This document shows positions 22,708 to 32,619 of a stretch of 64,000 nucleotides of DNA, in pieces. The number at the start of each line of letters is the position of its first letter. Position 1 is the first letter of the stretch. Made by a program: the position numbers and the translations under genes. The notes beneath the pieces are model-generated. The model saw only the letters and a list, made by a program, of their open reading frames with translations, searched no databases and was not told the origin of the DNA. The stretch comes from Streptomyces sp. CG1 (lineage in GTDB: Bacteria > Actinomycetota > Actinomycetes > Streptomycetales > Streptomycetaceae). The stretch lies in NCBI RefSeq assembly GCF_041080625.1, contig NZ_CP163518.1, forward strand, positions 3,038,001-3,102,000. The letters run 5' to 3'.

Positions 22708-23589
22708 GTGGCGAACGGCGGACCGGTCCAGCACGGCTACCCGCACCTGGAGACGGTGCGGGCCGCCATCACCGCGCTGTACAAGCGCCTGTCCTGCGAC
22801 ACCGTCCAGACGTTCTCGGCCAGCCTGGCCCCGGCCGACGTGGCCTTCTGCGACACCGACGATCTGCATCTGGGCGCGCAGCGGGTGGCCCGCGAGATGG
22901 TGCGGCACTTCCGGCTGCCGGACGCGCGGCTGATCGTCGGCTTCCGGGAGATGACCCACGCGGCGCACGTCGAACTGGCGGCGGGACCCGAGTACTTCGT
23001 GGAGCTGAACGACCGTTTCCGCACCCATCGCAGGGACATCGGCGCGGCGCTCGCCCACGAGGTGGCGCACGTCTATCTGCACCGCCTGGACCTCTCCTTC
23101 CCGACCACGGCGGAGAACGAGATCCTCACGGACACGGTGACGGCCTATCTGGGCGCGGGCTGGCTGCTGCTGGACGCCTTCCGGGAGGACGCGGTCTCCT
23201 CACAGAAGCTCGGCTACCTCACCCCGGAGGAGTTCGGGTACGTCCTGGCCAAGCGGGCGCTGGTCTTCCACGAGGACCCCTCGGTGTGGTTCACCAGCCC
23301 GCAGGCCTACGACGCGTACGCCAAGGGCATGGCACAGGCCCGCCGGGACGAGCAGCAGCCACCGCTGACCGGGGCCGGCTGGGCGGGCCGGCGCCGCTAC
23401 GCCCACGACCGCCGGCGCGCGCCCTCGGTTCAGCCAGGGGTGTCCTACGCCTTCGCCCCCGACCCCGCCGGCCACCTCCGTGTGACCTTCCCCTGCCCCA
23501 CCTGCCATCAGCGGATCCGGGTACCGGTGAAGGGCCGGGTACGCGCGCGGTGCGGGCTGTGCCGGACGGTACTGGAGTGCGACACCTAG
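22708..23589 (+). CDS. zinc metallopeptidase-like protein with C-terminal zinc-ribbon
   Basis: A 293-residue protein of unknown role. HEVAH (117-121) in GAALAHEVAHVYLHRLDL followed by AENEILTDTVTAYLG gives an HExxH plus downstream Glu/Asp pattern typical of gluzincin peptidases. The C-terminus has CPTC and CGLC, spaced like a zinc ribbon. GTG start at 22708. No signal peptide or membrane helix. Its TAG stop (23587-23589) contains the TA into which the IS630-type element inserted, yet the reading frame ends the same way with or without the element. Substrate unknown. Confidence 0.7.
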   Translation: MANGGPVQHGYPHLETVRAAITALYKRLSCDTVQTFSASLAPADVAFCDTDDLHLGAQRVAREMVRHFRLPDARLIVGFREMTHAAHVELAAGPEYFVELNDRFRTHRRDIGAALAHEVAHVYLHRLDLSFPTTAENEILTDTVTAYLGAGWLLLDAFREDAVSSQKLGYLTPEEFGYVLAKRALVFHEDPSVWFTSPQAYDAYAKGMAQARRDEQQPPLTGAGWAGRRRYAHDRRRAPSVQPGVSYAFAPDPAGHLRVTFPCPTCHQRIRVPVKGRVRARCGLCRTVLECDT

Positions 23590-24738
23590 TGAGCCGGTCC
23601 GGAGATCCTGTCGCAGTAGCGGCAGATGCGGTCGATGATCTGGTCTGCGGTCTTGGTCCACTTGAAGGGGCGGGCCTGTTCGTTCCAGGTCTTGATCCAG
23701 TCCTCGAGGGCGGTCTTCAGCTCGTCGAGTGAGCAGAACACGCCGCGCTCAAGGCAGCGCCGTTCCAGCTCGGCGAACCACCGCTCGACCTGGTTGATCC
23801 AGGCGAGTAGGTCGGGGTGAAGTGCAGTCGGAACCGGGGATGGGCGAGAAGCCACTTGTGCACCACCGGTGTCTTGTGGGCCGAGAGGTTGTCGCAGATC
23901 ACGTGGACCGCCAGGCCGGGATCGGTCTGGCGGTCGATCTCGTCCAGAAAGTCACGGAAGTCCACGGCCCGGTGCTGTGCGGACAGCCTGCCGATGACTT
24001 TTCCGGTCGCGGTGTGTCAGGGCTGCGAACAGGTCAACCGTGCCGTGCCGCACGTAGTCGAAGCTGCGCCGCTCAGGGACACCCGGCACCATCGGCAGCA
24101 CCGGAGCGGTCCGCTCAAGGGCCTGGATCTGCGGTTTTTCGTCCATCGCGAAGACCGCCGCGTTCGCCGGCAGGGGCAAGGTACAGCCCGACCACGTCAC
24201 GGATCTTGTCGATCAGCAGTGGATCCGGAGAAATCTTGAAGTCCTCCGTGCGCCAGGGCTGCAGCCCGAAGGCCCGCCAGATCCGCAGCACACTCGTGGG
24301 CGAGATCCCCACGCGCCGGGCCAGCTCCCGCTTCGGCCAATGGGTGGCACCCTCCGGCGTCTCCTCGAGAGTGCGCACCACCACCTCTTCCACTTGAGCG
24401 TCGGTGATGGTGCGGGGCACGCCGGGGCGCGGTTCGTCGGACAGTCCGTCGAGCCGGTCTCGCAGGAATCTGGTCCGCCACCGGCGCACGGTCGAGCGAT
24501 CGGTCTCCAGCCGCGCGGCCACTGCGGTATTGCTCAGCCCGTCCGCGCAGGCCAGCACGATCCGGGCACGCTTGGCCAGACCCTGCGCGGTCGTCCGGCG
24601 TTTGGCCCACCCCTGCAAAGTCAGCCGCTCGTCCTTGGACAACTCCAGCGGCTGCAGCCTGCTATCGCCCACTCCTCCAGCAGACCGCAGCCGACAGTTT
24701 CCGTCACCGCCCACGCCGCAATCTGAAACGAAACGCAC
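23586..24738 (-). pseudogene. IS630-family transposase, frameshifted
   Basis: The reading frame starts with an N-terminal HTH region (LSKDERLTLQGWAKRRTTAQGLAKRARIVLACADGLSNTAVAARL). It then passes through the DDE domain in pieces: AAVFAMDEKPQIQALERTAPV (first Asp), VHVICDNLSAHKTPVVHKWLL (second Asp) and INQVERWFAELERRCLERGVF (Glu). The pieces lie in different frames; single-base indels are inferred near 24178, 24010 and 23810. Restoring those frames would give a full-length transposase of about 380 residues. The TAG stop uses the flanking TA. Confidence 0.88.
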
Positions 24739-24774
24739 CTCACGCGGCGAGACGTGAACTCAAGACCGACTCAC
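23589..24774 (-). mobile_element. IS630-family insertion sequence (degenerate)
   Basis: An about 1.19-kb element with near-perfect 11-bp terminal inverted repeats (GTGAGCCGGTC at 23589 and GACCGACTCAC ending 24774) flanked by TA dinucleotides (23587-23588 and 24775-24776). TA target duplication is the hallmark of IS630/Tc1-mariner transposition. The single transposase gene is on the minus strand and carries several frameshifts, so the copy is immobile unless helped by another. Confidence 0.9.
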
Positions 24775-24799
24775 TAGGTTCACGGCACCCCGCCGAGGG

Positions 24800-25705
24800 C
24801 TAGGCGCCGTAGACCGGCTCCGGCGGTTCCGCGGCGGCCAGCAGCTCGCGCGCCCGCTCCCCCGCCTCCGCCGGTGTCCAGCGCGTGCCCTTGTCAGTGG
24901 TGGGGCCGGGGCGCCAGCCCTCCATGACGGTGATCCGGCCGCCCTCCGCCTCGAAGACCCGGCCGGTCACCCCCGCGCTCGCGGCCGAGCCCAGCCAGAC
25001 GACGAGCGGGGAGACGTTCTCGGGCGCCATGGCGTCGAATCCGTTGGCCGGAGCCGCCATGGCCTGGGCGAAGGCGCGTTCCGTCATGCGGGTGCGGGCG
25101 GCGGGTGCGACGGCGTTGACCTGGACGCCGTAGCGGGCCAGTTCGGCCGCCGCGACCAGGGTCAGCCCGACGATCCCGGCCTTGGCGGCGCTGTAGTTGC
25201 CCTGTCCGACCGAACCCAGCAACCCGGCCCCGCTGCTGGTGTGGACGATCCGGGCCTGCGGGGCGCGCCCGGCCTTGGCCTCGGCCCGCCAGTGCGCGGC
25301 GGCGTGTTTCAAGGGCAGGAAGTGGCCCTTGAGGTGGACGCGGATCACCGCGTCCCAGTCGTCCTCGTCGAGATTGACCAGCATCCGGTCGCGCAGGAAG
25401 CCGGCGTTGCTGACGAGCGTGTCGAGCCGGCCGTACGTCTCCAGGGCGGTGTGGACCAGGGAGGCCGCGCCGCCGGTCGTGGCGATGTCACCGCCGTGCG
25501 CGACCGCCTCGCCACCGGCGGCCCGGATCTCGGCGACGACGGACGCGGCCGGGCTCTCCGCGCCGGGTGCCCCGTCCAGCCCGACACCCAGGTCGTTGAC
25601 GACGACCCGGGCGCCCTCGGCCGCGAAGGCGAGGGCATGGGCGCGGCCGAGCCCGCGGCCGGCCCCGGTGACGGCGACGACGCGGCTGCCGCAGATTCCG
25701 CTCAT
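24800..25705 (-). CDS. SDR-family oxidoreductase (Rv3548c-like)
   Basis: A 301-residue short-chain dehydrogenase. The Rossmann motif is VTGAGRGLGRAHALAFAAEGARVVVNDLG, with NAGFLRDRMLVNLDEDDWDAVIRVHLKGHF and catalytic Ser plus YxxxK (HTSSGAGLLGSVGQGNYSAAKAGI). Its middle segment closely resembles the mycobacterial Rv3548c protein of the KstR2 regulon, which is part of steroid ring C/D breakdown; the exact reaction is unknown. ATG 25705. It follows the second SDR by 13 bp in an operon that starts at the divergent promoter by echA20. Confidence 0.85.
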   Translation of the reverse strand: MSGICGSRVVAVTGAGRGLGRAHALAFAAEGARVVVNDLGVGLDGAPGAESPAASVVAEIRAAGGEAVAHGGDIATTGGAASLVHTALETYGRLDTLVSNAGFLRDRMLVNLDEDDWDAVIRVHLKGHFLPLKHAAAHWRAEAKAGRAPQARIVHTSSGAGLLGSVGQGNYSAAKAGIVGLTLVAAAELARYGVQVNAVAPAARTRMTERAFAQAMAAPANGFDAMAPENVSPLVVWLGSAASAGVTGRVFEAEGGRITVMEGWRPGPTTDKGTRWTPAEAGERARELLAAAEPPEPVYGA

Positions 25706-25718
25706 CTCGATTCCCCTG

Positions 25719-26501
25719 TCACTTCTCACGGTTGACGGTTGTGGCGTCCAGAAAGGCGGGCCGCTCCCCGCCGCCGTGCACATGCAGGCTGGCTCCGCTG
25801 ATGTAGGCGGCGGCGTCCGAGGCGAGGAAGACGGCGGCGGCGCCGATGTCGGCGGGGGCGGCGAGCCGGCCGAGCGGAACCGTGCCGGAGACGGCGGCGA
25901 TGCCGTCCGGTCCGCCGTAGTGCAGATGCGACAGCTCGGTGCGGACCATGCCGACCACGAGCGTGTTGACCCGGACGTCCGGCGCCCACTCCACGGCCAT
26001 GGAGGCGGCCAGGTTCGCGAGGCCGGCCTTGGCCGCGCCGTACGCGGCGGAGCCGGGCGAGGGCCGGCCGCCGCTGACGCTGCCGACCATCACGACCGAG
26101 CCCCGGCTGCGGCGCAGCTGCTCGTACGCGGCGAGCGACGCGGTCAGCGGCGTGATCAGGTTCAACTCGACGACCCTGGCGTGCTGTTCGGCGTCGGCGT
26201 CGGCCAGCCGCCGGTACGGTGTGCCGCCCGCGTTGTTGACGAGCACGTCGAGCCGGGGCAGCGCACCGAAGAAGGTCCTGACGGCGGGCGGGTCGCGCAG
26301 GTCGAGGGGGATGAACTCGACGCCGTCCAGGGGCTGTTCGGGCGGTCTGCGGGCGCAGGCCACGACCCGGGCGCCGGTCTCGGCGAACGCCCGGGCGATC
26401 CCGGCTCCGACACCCCGGGTGCCGCCGGTGACGACGACGGTCCGGTCGCGGGTTCCGCCGTGGGTGCTGTCGTGGGTTCTGTCGCGCGGCAAGTTATCCA
26501 C
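25719..26501 (-). CDS. SDR-family oxidoreductase (Rv3549c-like)
   Basis: A 260-residue short-chain dehydrogenase with VVVTGGTRGVGAGIARAFAETGARVVACAR, LDVLVNNAGG and the catalytic MVGSVSGGRPSPGSAAYGAAKAGL. The C-terminus has GRLAAPADIGAAAVFLASDAAAYISGASLHVHGG. GTG 26501 has GGGAGG eight bases upstream. It is the first gene of the leftward arm of the steroid locus, divergent from echA20 with a shared operator at 26552. In mycobacteria the equivalent position is Rv3549c; its reaction is not established. Confidence 0.82.
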   Translation of the reverse strand: MDNLPRDRTHDSTHGGTRDRTVVVTGGTRGVGAGIARAFAETGARVVACARRPPEQPLDGVEFIPLDLRDPPAVRTFFGALPRLDVLVNNAGGTPYRRLADADAEQHARVVELNLITPLTASLAAYEQLRRSRGSVVMVGSVSGGRPSPGSAAYGAAKAGLANLAASMAVEWAPDVRVNTLVVGMVRTELSHLHYGGPDGIAAVSGTVPLGRLAAPADIGAAAVFLASDAAAYISGASLHVHGGGERPAFLDATTVNREK

Positions 26502-26551
26502 AGGACCTCCCGCTCGTCTGCACCGGCTGCTAGCTTCGAAGCCTCGCACCT

Positions 26552-26565
26552 AACAAATGTTTGGC
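26552..26565. promoter_or_regulatory. KstR2-like operator, SDR/echA20 divergent promoter
   Basis: AACAAATGTTTGGC matches the published mycobacterial KstR2 consensus AnCAAGnnCTTGnT at most conserved positions (core CAAA-TG-TTTG). It sits between the leftward SDR start (26501) and the echA20 start (26587). The longer string CTAACAARTGTTTGG also occurs, inverted, at the other divergent promoter of the same locus (32584-32598), the only other copy noticed. Confidence 0.75.
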
Positions 26566-26586
26566 GGAAAGGTAGCTGATGCGCCC

Positions 26587-27330
26587 ATGGGTGTCTCCCG
26601 TTCGTCCCCGGAAAAGGGGATTTCCGTGGTCACTGTCGATGTCCCGCCGGTGAACGCGCTGCCGGTGCGCGGCTGGTTCGACCTGGCCGACGCCGTGCGC
26701 GAGTCGGGCCGCGACGCCGAGGTCAGGTGCGTGGTGCTGGCCGCCGAGGGCCGTGGGTTCAACGCGGGCGTGGACATCAAGGAGATACAGGCGCGGGGGC
26801 GGGAAGCACTGATCGGCGCCAACCACGGCTGCGCCGAGGCCTTCGCGGCGGTCTACGAGTGCGCGGTCCCGGTCGTCGCGGCGGTGCAGGGCTTCTGCCT
26901 GGGCGGCGGGATAGGCCTGGTGGGCAACGCGGACGCGATCGTGGCGAGCGAGGACGCCGTCTTCGGGCTGCCCGAGCTGGACCGGGGCGCGCTGGGGGCC
27001 GCGACCCATCTGGCCCGGCTGGTCCCGCAGCACCTGATGCGCGCCCTGTACTACACGGGGCGCACGGCGAGCGCCGAGGAACTGCACCGGCACGGCTCGG
27101 TGTGGCGTGTGGTGCCGCGCGCTGAGCTGCGGGCGGCGGCCCTGGAGCTGGCCCGGGAGATCGCCGCCAAGGACGGGCGGCTGCTGCGCATGGCCAAGGC
27201 GGCCATCAACGGCATCGACCCGGTCGACGTGCGCCGCAGCTACCGCTTCGAGCAGGGCTTCACCTTCGAGGCCAACCTCAGCGGACTGGCCGACCAGGTC
27301 CGCGACACGTTCGGGCAGGAGGGCGCGTAG
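26587..27330 (+). CDS. echA20: enoyl-CoA hydratase-fold ring hydrolase EchA20
   Basis: A 247-residue crotonase-fold protein. The oxyanion-hole segments are VLAAEGRGFNAGVDIKEIQ and VAAVQGFCLGGGIGLVGNADAIVAS, with LPELDRGALGAATHLARLVPQH. In mycobacteria EchA20 opens the steroid D ring of HIEC-CoA by retro-Claisen hydrolysis. The N-terminus GISVVTVDVPPVNALPVRGWFDLADAV matches that family from residue 10, supporting ATG 26587; a GTG at 26627 would remove the first strand. The stop codon abuts the ipdA ATG. Confidence 0.88.
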   Translation: MGVSRSSPEKGISVVTVDVPPVNALPVRGWFDLADAVRESGRDAEVRCVVLAAEGRGFNAGVDIKEIQARGREALIGANHGCAEAFAAVYECAVPVVAAVQGFCLGGGIGLVGNADAIVASEDAVFGLPELDRGALGAATHLARLVPQHLMRALYYTGRTASAEELHRHGSVWRVVPRAELRAAALELAREIAAKDGRLLRMAKAAINGIDPVDVRRSYRFEQGFTFEANLSGLADQVRDTFGQEGA

Positions 27331-28167
27331 ATGGGCGACAAGACGATGACCGCCGACGAGGTGGTCTCCCGGCTGGAGAGCGGCATGACTCTCGGCGTCG
27401 GTGGCTGGGGTTCCCGCCGCAAACCGATGGCGCTGGTCAGAGCCCTGCTGCGGACATCGGTCGGCGACCTGACGGTCGTGTCGTACGGCGGCCCCGAGGT
27501 GGGGATGCTGGCCGCGGCCGGCCGGATCCGCAAGCTGGTCACCGCCTTCGTCACCCTCGACTCCATCCCGCTGGAGCCGCACTACCGGGCGGCGCGCGAG
27601 CGGGGCGGCTTCGAGCTGATGGAGGTCGACGAGGCGATGTTCATGTGGGGGTTGCGCGCCGCCGCGAACCGGCTGCCCTTCCTGCCGGTGCGGGCGGGCC
27701 TCGGCTCGGACGTGATGCGGGTCAACCCCGGCCTGCGGACGGTGACTTCGCCGTACGAGGACGGGGAGACGTTCGTGGCCATGCCGGCGCTGCGGCTGGA
27801 CGCGGCGCTGGTGCACGTCAACCGGGCCGACCGGCTGGGCAACGGCCAGTATCTGGGCCCGGACCCGTACTTCGACGACCTCTTCTGTGAGGCGGCGGAC
27901 GCGGCCTACGTCTCGTGCGAACGGATCGTGGACACGGCCGAGCTGACGAAGGATGCGGCACCGCAGACCCTGCTGCTCAAGCGGCACATGGTGACCGGGG
28001 TCGTGGAGGCCCAGGGCGGCGCGCACTTCACGTCGTGCGCCCCTGACTACGGCCGGGACGAGGCGTTCCAGAAGCAGTACGCCCGCACGCCTTGGCCTGA
28101 GTTCGCGGCGCGCTTTCTGGCCGGGGACGAGCGTGACTACCGGGCCGCGGTCGAGGAGGAGTCATGA
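27331..28167 (+). CDS. ipdA: COCHEA-CoA hydrolase alpha subunit IpdA
   Basis: A 278-residue member of the CoA-transferase I fold. In mycobacteria and rhodococci IpdAB does not transfer CoA but hydrolyses the last steroid ring (ring C) of COCHEA-CoA. Conserved stretches are GMTLGVGGWGSRRKPMALVRALLR, LTVVSYGGPEVGMLAAAGR, DEAMFMWGLRAAANRLPFLPVRAGLGSDV and VHVNRADRLGNGQYLGPDPYFDDLF. ATG directly follows echA20 and the stop overlaps ipdB (ATGA), as expected for subunits of one heterocomplex. Confidence 0.92.
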   Translation: MGDKTMTADEVVSRLESGMTLGVGGWGSRRKPMALVRALLRTSVGDLTVVSYGGPEVGMLAAAGRIRKLVTAFVTLDSIPLEPHYRAARERGGFELMEVDEAMFMWGLRAAANRLPFLPVRAGLGSDVMRVNPGLRTVTSPYEDGETFVAMPALRLDAALVHVNRADRLGNGQYLGPDPYFDDLFCEAADAAYVSCERIVDTAELTKDAAPQTLLLKRHMVTGVVEAQGGAHFTSCAPDYGRDEAFQKQYARTPWPEFAARFLAGDERDYRAAVEEES

Positions 28168-28907
28168 GCGGGACCACACCACGCGGACCCGGCGTCGCTG
28201 CCCGCGCCGAGTACTGCGTCATCGCCTGCGCCGAGGCCTGGCGGGACGGGGGCGAGATACTGGCGAGCCCGATGGGCCTGATTCCGTCCGTGGGCGCCCG
28301 CCTCGCCAAACGGACCTTCGCACCCGACCTGCTGCTGACCGACGGCGAGGCGATGATCGTGGACCTGGACGGCACGGTCGAGGGCTGGCTGCCGTACCGC
28401 AAGCATCTGGAACTGGTCACCGGGGGCCGACGGCACGTGATGATGGGCGCGAGCCAGATCGACCGGTACGGCAACCAGAACATCTCCTGCATCGGTGACT
28501 GGACGAAGCCGGCGCGGCAGCTGCTCGGGGTGCGCGGGGCCCCGGTCAACACGCTGAACAACCCGACCAGTTACTGGATCCCGAAGCACTCCCGGCGGGT
28601 CTTCGTCGAGAAGGTCGACATGGTGTGCGGGGTGGGGTACGACCACGCGGCCGGTGCGCCGTACCACCGCGTCCCGCGTGTCGTCTCCGACCTCGGCGTC
28701 TTCGACTTCGCCACGCCGGGCCACACGATGCGGCTGGTCTCCGTGCATCCGGGCGTGACAGTGGGCCAGGTCCGGGAGGCCACGGGGTTCGACCTCGTGA
28801 TCCCGGACGAGGTGCCGTGCACCCGCGAACCGACCGTCGCCGAACTCCGCCTGATCCGCGAGGTGATCGATCCGGGGAACACCCGGGCCAGGGAGGTACC
28901 GGTCTGA
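28164..28907 (+). CDS. ipdB: COCHEA-CoA hydrolase beta subunit IpdB
   Basis: A 247-residue partner of IpdA with the same CoA-transferase-like fold: GGEILASPMGLIPSVGARLAKRTFAPDLLLTDGEA, HVMMGASQIDRYGNQNISCIGDW and NTLNNPTSYWIPKHSRRVFVEKVDMVCGVG. It completes the ring C hydrolase. Start ATG 28164 overlaps ipdA; the stop TGA shares one base with the ipdC ATG. Confidence 0.92.
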   Translation: MSGTTPRGPGVAARAEYCVIACAEAWRDGGEILASPMGLIPSVGARLAKRTFAPDLLLTDGEAMIVDLDGTVEGWLPYRKHLELVTGGRRHVMMGASQIDRYGNQNISCIGDWTKPARQLLGVRGAPVNTLNNPTSYWIPKHSRRVFVEKVDMVCGVGYDHAAGAPYHRVPRVVSDLGVFDFATPGHTMRLVSVHPGVTVGQVREATGFDLVIPDEVPCTREPTVAELRLIREVIDPGNTRAREVPV

Positions 28908-29948
28908 TGGACACCGCACTGACCCGGCTGGTCGGGGTGCGCCATCCGGTCGTGCAGACCGGGATGGGCTGGGTGGCCGGCCCACGGCTGGTCTCGGCGG
29001 CGGCGAACGCGGGCGCGCTCGGCATCCTGGCCTCCGCGACGATGACACCGGACCGGCTGCGCGAGGCGATACGGGAGGTGCGGTCGCGTACCGACGCGCC
29101 GTTCGCGGTGAATCTGCGCGCCGACGCGGGCGACGCGGCCGACCGGGTGGGGATCATGCTGGCGGAAGGCGTCCGGGTGGCCTCCTTCGCCCTGGCCCCT
29201 TCGCGCGAACTGATCGCCCGGCTCAAGGAGGCGGGGGTGGTCGTCATCCCGTCCGTCGGGGCGCGCCGGCACGCCGAGAAGGTGGCTGCGTGGGGTGCGG
29301 ACGCGGTGATCGTGCAGGGCGGCGAGGGAGGCGGGCACACCGGCGAAGTGGCCACCAGTGTGCTGCTGCCGCAGGTGGTGGACGCGGTGGACATCCCGGT
29401 CGTGGCGGCCGGCGGCTTCTTCGACGGACGGGGGCTGGTGGCGGCGCTGGCGTACGGGGCGGCCGGGGTGGCGATGGGAACGCGGTTCCTGCTCACGTCC
29501 GACTCGACCGTGCCGGACGCGGTGAAGGCCCGGTATCTGGCGGCGACGGTCCGGGACGTGACCGTCACCCGGGCGGTGGACGGGCTGCCGCACCGGATGC
29601 TGCGCACGGACCTGGTCGAGACGTTGGAGCGGTCCGGCCGGATACCTGCCCTGGTCCACGCGGTGCGGCGGGCGGCGGGCTTCCGGCGGCTGTCGGGGCT
29701 CACCTGGCGGCAGATGGTGCGAGACGGGCTGGCCCTGCGGCACGGCAAGGAGCTGTCCTGGAGCCAGGTGCTGCTGGCCGCGAACACGCCGATGTTGCTG
29801 AAGTCCGCGATGGTGGACGGCCGTACGGACCTCGGGGTGATGGCGTCCGGGCAGGTCGCCGGGGTGATCGACGACCTGCCGTCGTGTGCGGAGCTGGTGG
29901 AGCGGATCGTGAAGGAGGCGGAGCAGGCGCTGGTGGAACTGGCCCGGC

Positions 29949-29965
<17 letters not shown>
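28907..29965 (+). CDS. ipdC: IpdC-type flavin-dependent dehydrogenase (nitronate monooxygenase fold)
   Basis: A 352-residue FMN TIM-barrel protein: RHPVVQTGMGWVAGPRLVSAAANAGALGILASATM, GADAVIVQGGEGGGHTGEVAT and IPVVAAGGFFDGRGLVAALAYGAAGVAMGTRFLLT. Generic annotation would be nitronate monooxygenase, but next to ipdAB and echA20 it matches IpdC. In mycobacteria IpdC introduces the ring double bond in 5-hydroxy-HIC-CoA to give HIEC-CoA, the EchA20 substrate. The 3' end overlaps the convergent thiolase gene by 17 bp. Confidence 0.87.
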
Positions 29966-31106
<1,141 letters not shown>

Positions 31107-31146
31107 GGCAACTCCCTCACTGGAAAGGGGTGTTGTGCGAACGGTG

Positions 31147-31758
31147 TCACTCGCGTACGGCGATCCCGTCCAGCACCATCGACAGATACTGGCGGGCGAT
31201 CTCCTCGGGGCTGTGCTGTCCGCCGGGCCGGTACCAGGAGGCAGCGACCCACACGGTGTCGCGGACGAACCGGTAGGTGAGGCGGACATCCAGGTCTGCG
31301 CGGAAGGCGTGCTCGGCGACGCCGCGCTCCAGCGTGCTCAGCCAGGCCTTCTCGAACCGGCGCTGGGAGTCGGCGAGGAACGCGAACCGGTCCTGGGCGA
31401 CGAGTTGTCTGCTCTCCTTCTGGTAGATCGCGACGGCCGCGCGGTGCCGGTCGATCTCCCGGAAGGACTCGGTGACGAGCGCCTCCAGCGTCTCGCGGGG
31501 CCCGAGTCCCGAGGCGAGGACGGTGTCGTAGCCGTCCCACAGCTCATCGAGGAAGGTCCGCAGGATCTCCTCGAGCATCGACTCCTTGGAGTCGAAGTGG
31601 TAATAGAGGCTGCCCGCGAGCATCCCGGCGTGGTCGGCGATCCGGCGGACGGTGGTGGCGTTGTAGCCGTGCTCGGCGAAGACCTCGGCAGCGGTGGTCA
31701 GGAGTTCGCCGCGCCGGGCCGCCGCCGCGGTCACCTGGGGCTTCTTCTTGGTCGGCAC
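31147..31758 (-). CDS. kstR2: TetR-family repressor KstR2
   Basis: A 203-residue TetR regulator. The HTH is GELLTTAAEVFAEHGYNATTVRRIADHAGMLAGSLYYHFDSKESMLEEIL, with a C-terminal ligand-binding domain. Position and context match KstR2, which represses the ring C/D genes until HIP-CoA binds. GTG start at 31758. Two operators matching the KstR2 consensus lie at the two divergent promoters of this locus, including the one upstream of its own operon, which implies autoregulation. Confidence 0.87.
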   Translation of the reverse strand: MPTKKKPQVTAAAARRGELLTTAAEVFAEHGYNATTVRRIADHAGMLAGSLYYHFDSKESMLEEILRTFLDELWDGYDTVLASGLGPRETLEALVTESFREIDRHRAAVAIYQKESRQLVAQDRFAFLADSQRRFEKAWLSTLERGVAEHAFRADLDVRLTYRFVRDTVWVAASWYRPGGQHSPEEIARQYLSMVLDGIAVRE

Positions 31759-31782
31759 GTATCCATTGTGGTCTGTCCGTCG

Positions 31783-32568
31783 TCAGGGGTGCTGGCTGCT
31801 GACGGCGACGACCTCGCCGGTCAGATACGAGGAGTAGCCGGAGGCCAGGAAGACGATCACGTTGGCGACCTCCCAGGGCTCGGCGTAGCGCCCGAAGGCC
31901 TCGCGTCCGGTCAGCTCCTGGAGCAGTTCGGCGGAGGTGACCTTCACCAGGTGCGGATGCATGGCGAGGCTCGGCGCCACGGCGTTGACCCGCACGCCGT
32001 ACGCGGCGGCCTCGATCGCCGCGCACCGGGTCAGCGCCATCACCCCGGCCTTGGCGGCGGCGTAGTGCGCCTGTCCGGCCTGGGCGCGCCAGCCGACGAC
32101 GGAGGCGTTGTTGACGATCACCCCGCTTCCGGTCTCGCGCATGGCCCGCAGGGCGGCGCGGGTGCACCGGAAGGTGCCGTTCAGGGTCACGTCCAGGACC
32201 CTGGACCACTGCTCGTCGGTCATGTCGACCAGGTCCGAAGTGCCGCCCAGGCCCGCGTTGTTGACGACGACGTCCAGCCGTCCGTGCTCGGCCACGGCCG
32301 TCTCGAACAGGGCCCGCACCTGGCCCTCGTCGGTGACGTCGCACGGCAGTGCGGCGACCCGGCCCGGGAACTTGCGGCCCAGTTCGGCCTCGTACTCCTT
32401 CAGCCGGCGCGTGTGCGCGTCGCTGATGAGCACGCGCGCACCCTCCTCCAGGAAGCGGTGCGCGGTCGCCCCGCCGATGCCGGCGCCGGCCGCCGCGGTG
32501 ATGACGGCGGTGCGGCCCCGGAGCAGTCCGTGCCCGGGCACGTAGGCCGGGCTCTCGACGCCTGTCAT
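31783..32568 (-). CDS. ipdF: SDR-family 5-hydroxy-HIP-CoA dehydrogenase IpdF
   Basis: A 261-residue SDR. The cofactor site is AVITAAAGAGIGGATAHRFLEEGARVLISDAH, followed by LDVVVNNAGLGGTSDLVDM, then VNNASVVGWRAQAGQAHYAAAKAGVMALTRC with Ser/Tyr/Lys, and a C-terminus with FLASGYSSYLTGEVVAVSSQ. Its place beside kstR2 and an acyl-CoA dehydrogenase mirrors mycobacterial ipdF (Rv3559c), which interconverts 5-hydroxy-HIP-CoA and HIP-CoA. ATG 32568; first gene of the leftward operon from the operator at 32585. Confidence 0.83.
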   Translation of the reverse strand: MTGVESPAYVPGHGLLRGRTAVITAAAGAGIGGATAHRFLEEGARVLISDAHTRRLKEYEAELGRKFPGRVAALPCDVTDEGQVRALFETAVAEHGRLDVVVNNAGLGGTSDLVDMTDEQWSRVLDVTLNGTFRCTRAALRAMRETGSGVIVNNASVVGWRAQAGQAHYAAAKAGVMALTRCAAIEAAAYGVRVNAVAPSLAMHPHLVKVTSAELLQELTGREAFGRYAEPWEVANVIVFLASGYSSYLTGEVVAVSSQHP

Positions 32569-32584
32569 AGGGCCACGCTAACCT

Positions 32585-32598
32585 ACCAAACACTTGTT
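32585..32598. promoter_or_regulatory. KstR2-like operator, ipdF/fadE divergent promoter
   Basis: ACCAAACACTTGTT matches the KstR2 consensus AnCAAGnnCTTGnT at every defined position but one. It lies 17-30 bp upstream of the ipdF ATG and 22-35 bp upstream of the acyl-CoA dehydrogenase start, so repressor binding would cover both promoters. Confidence 0.8.
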
Positions 32599-32619
32599 AG
32601 GGAAGGCCGAGGGAAGAAG

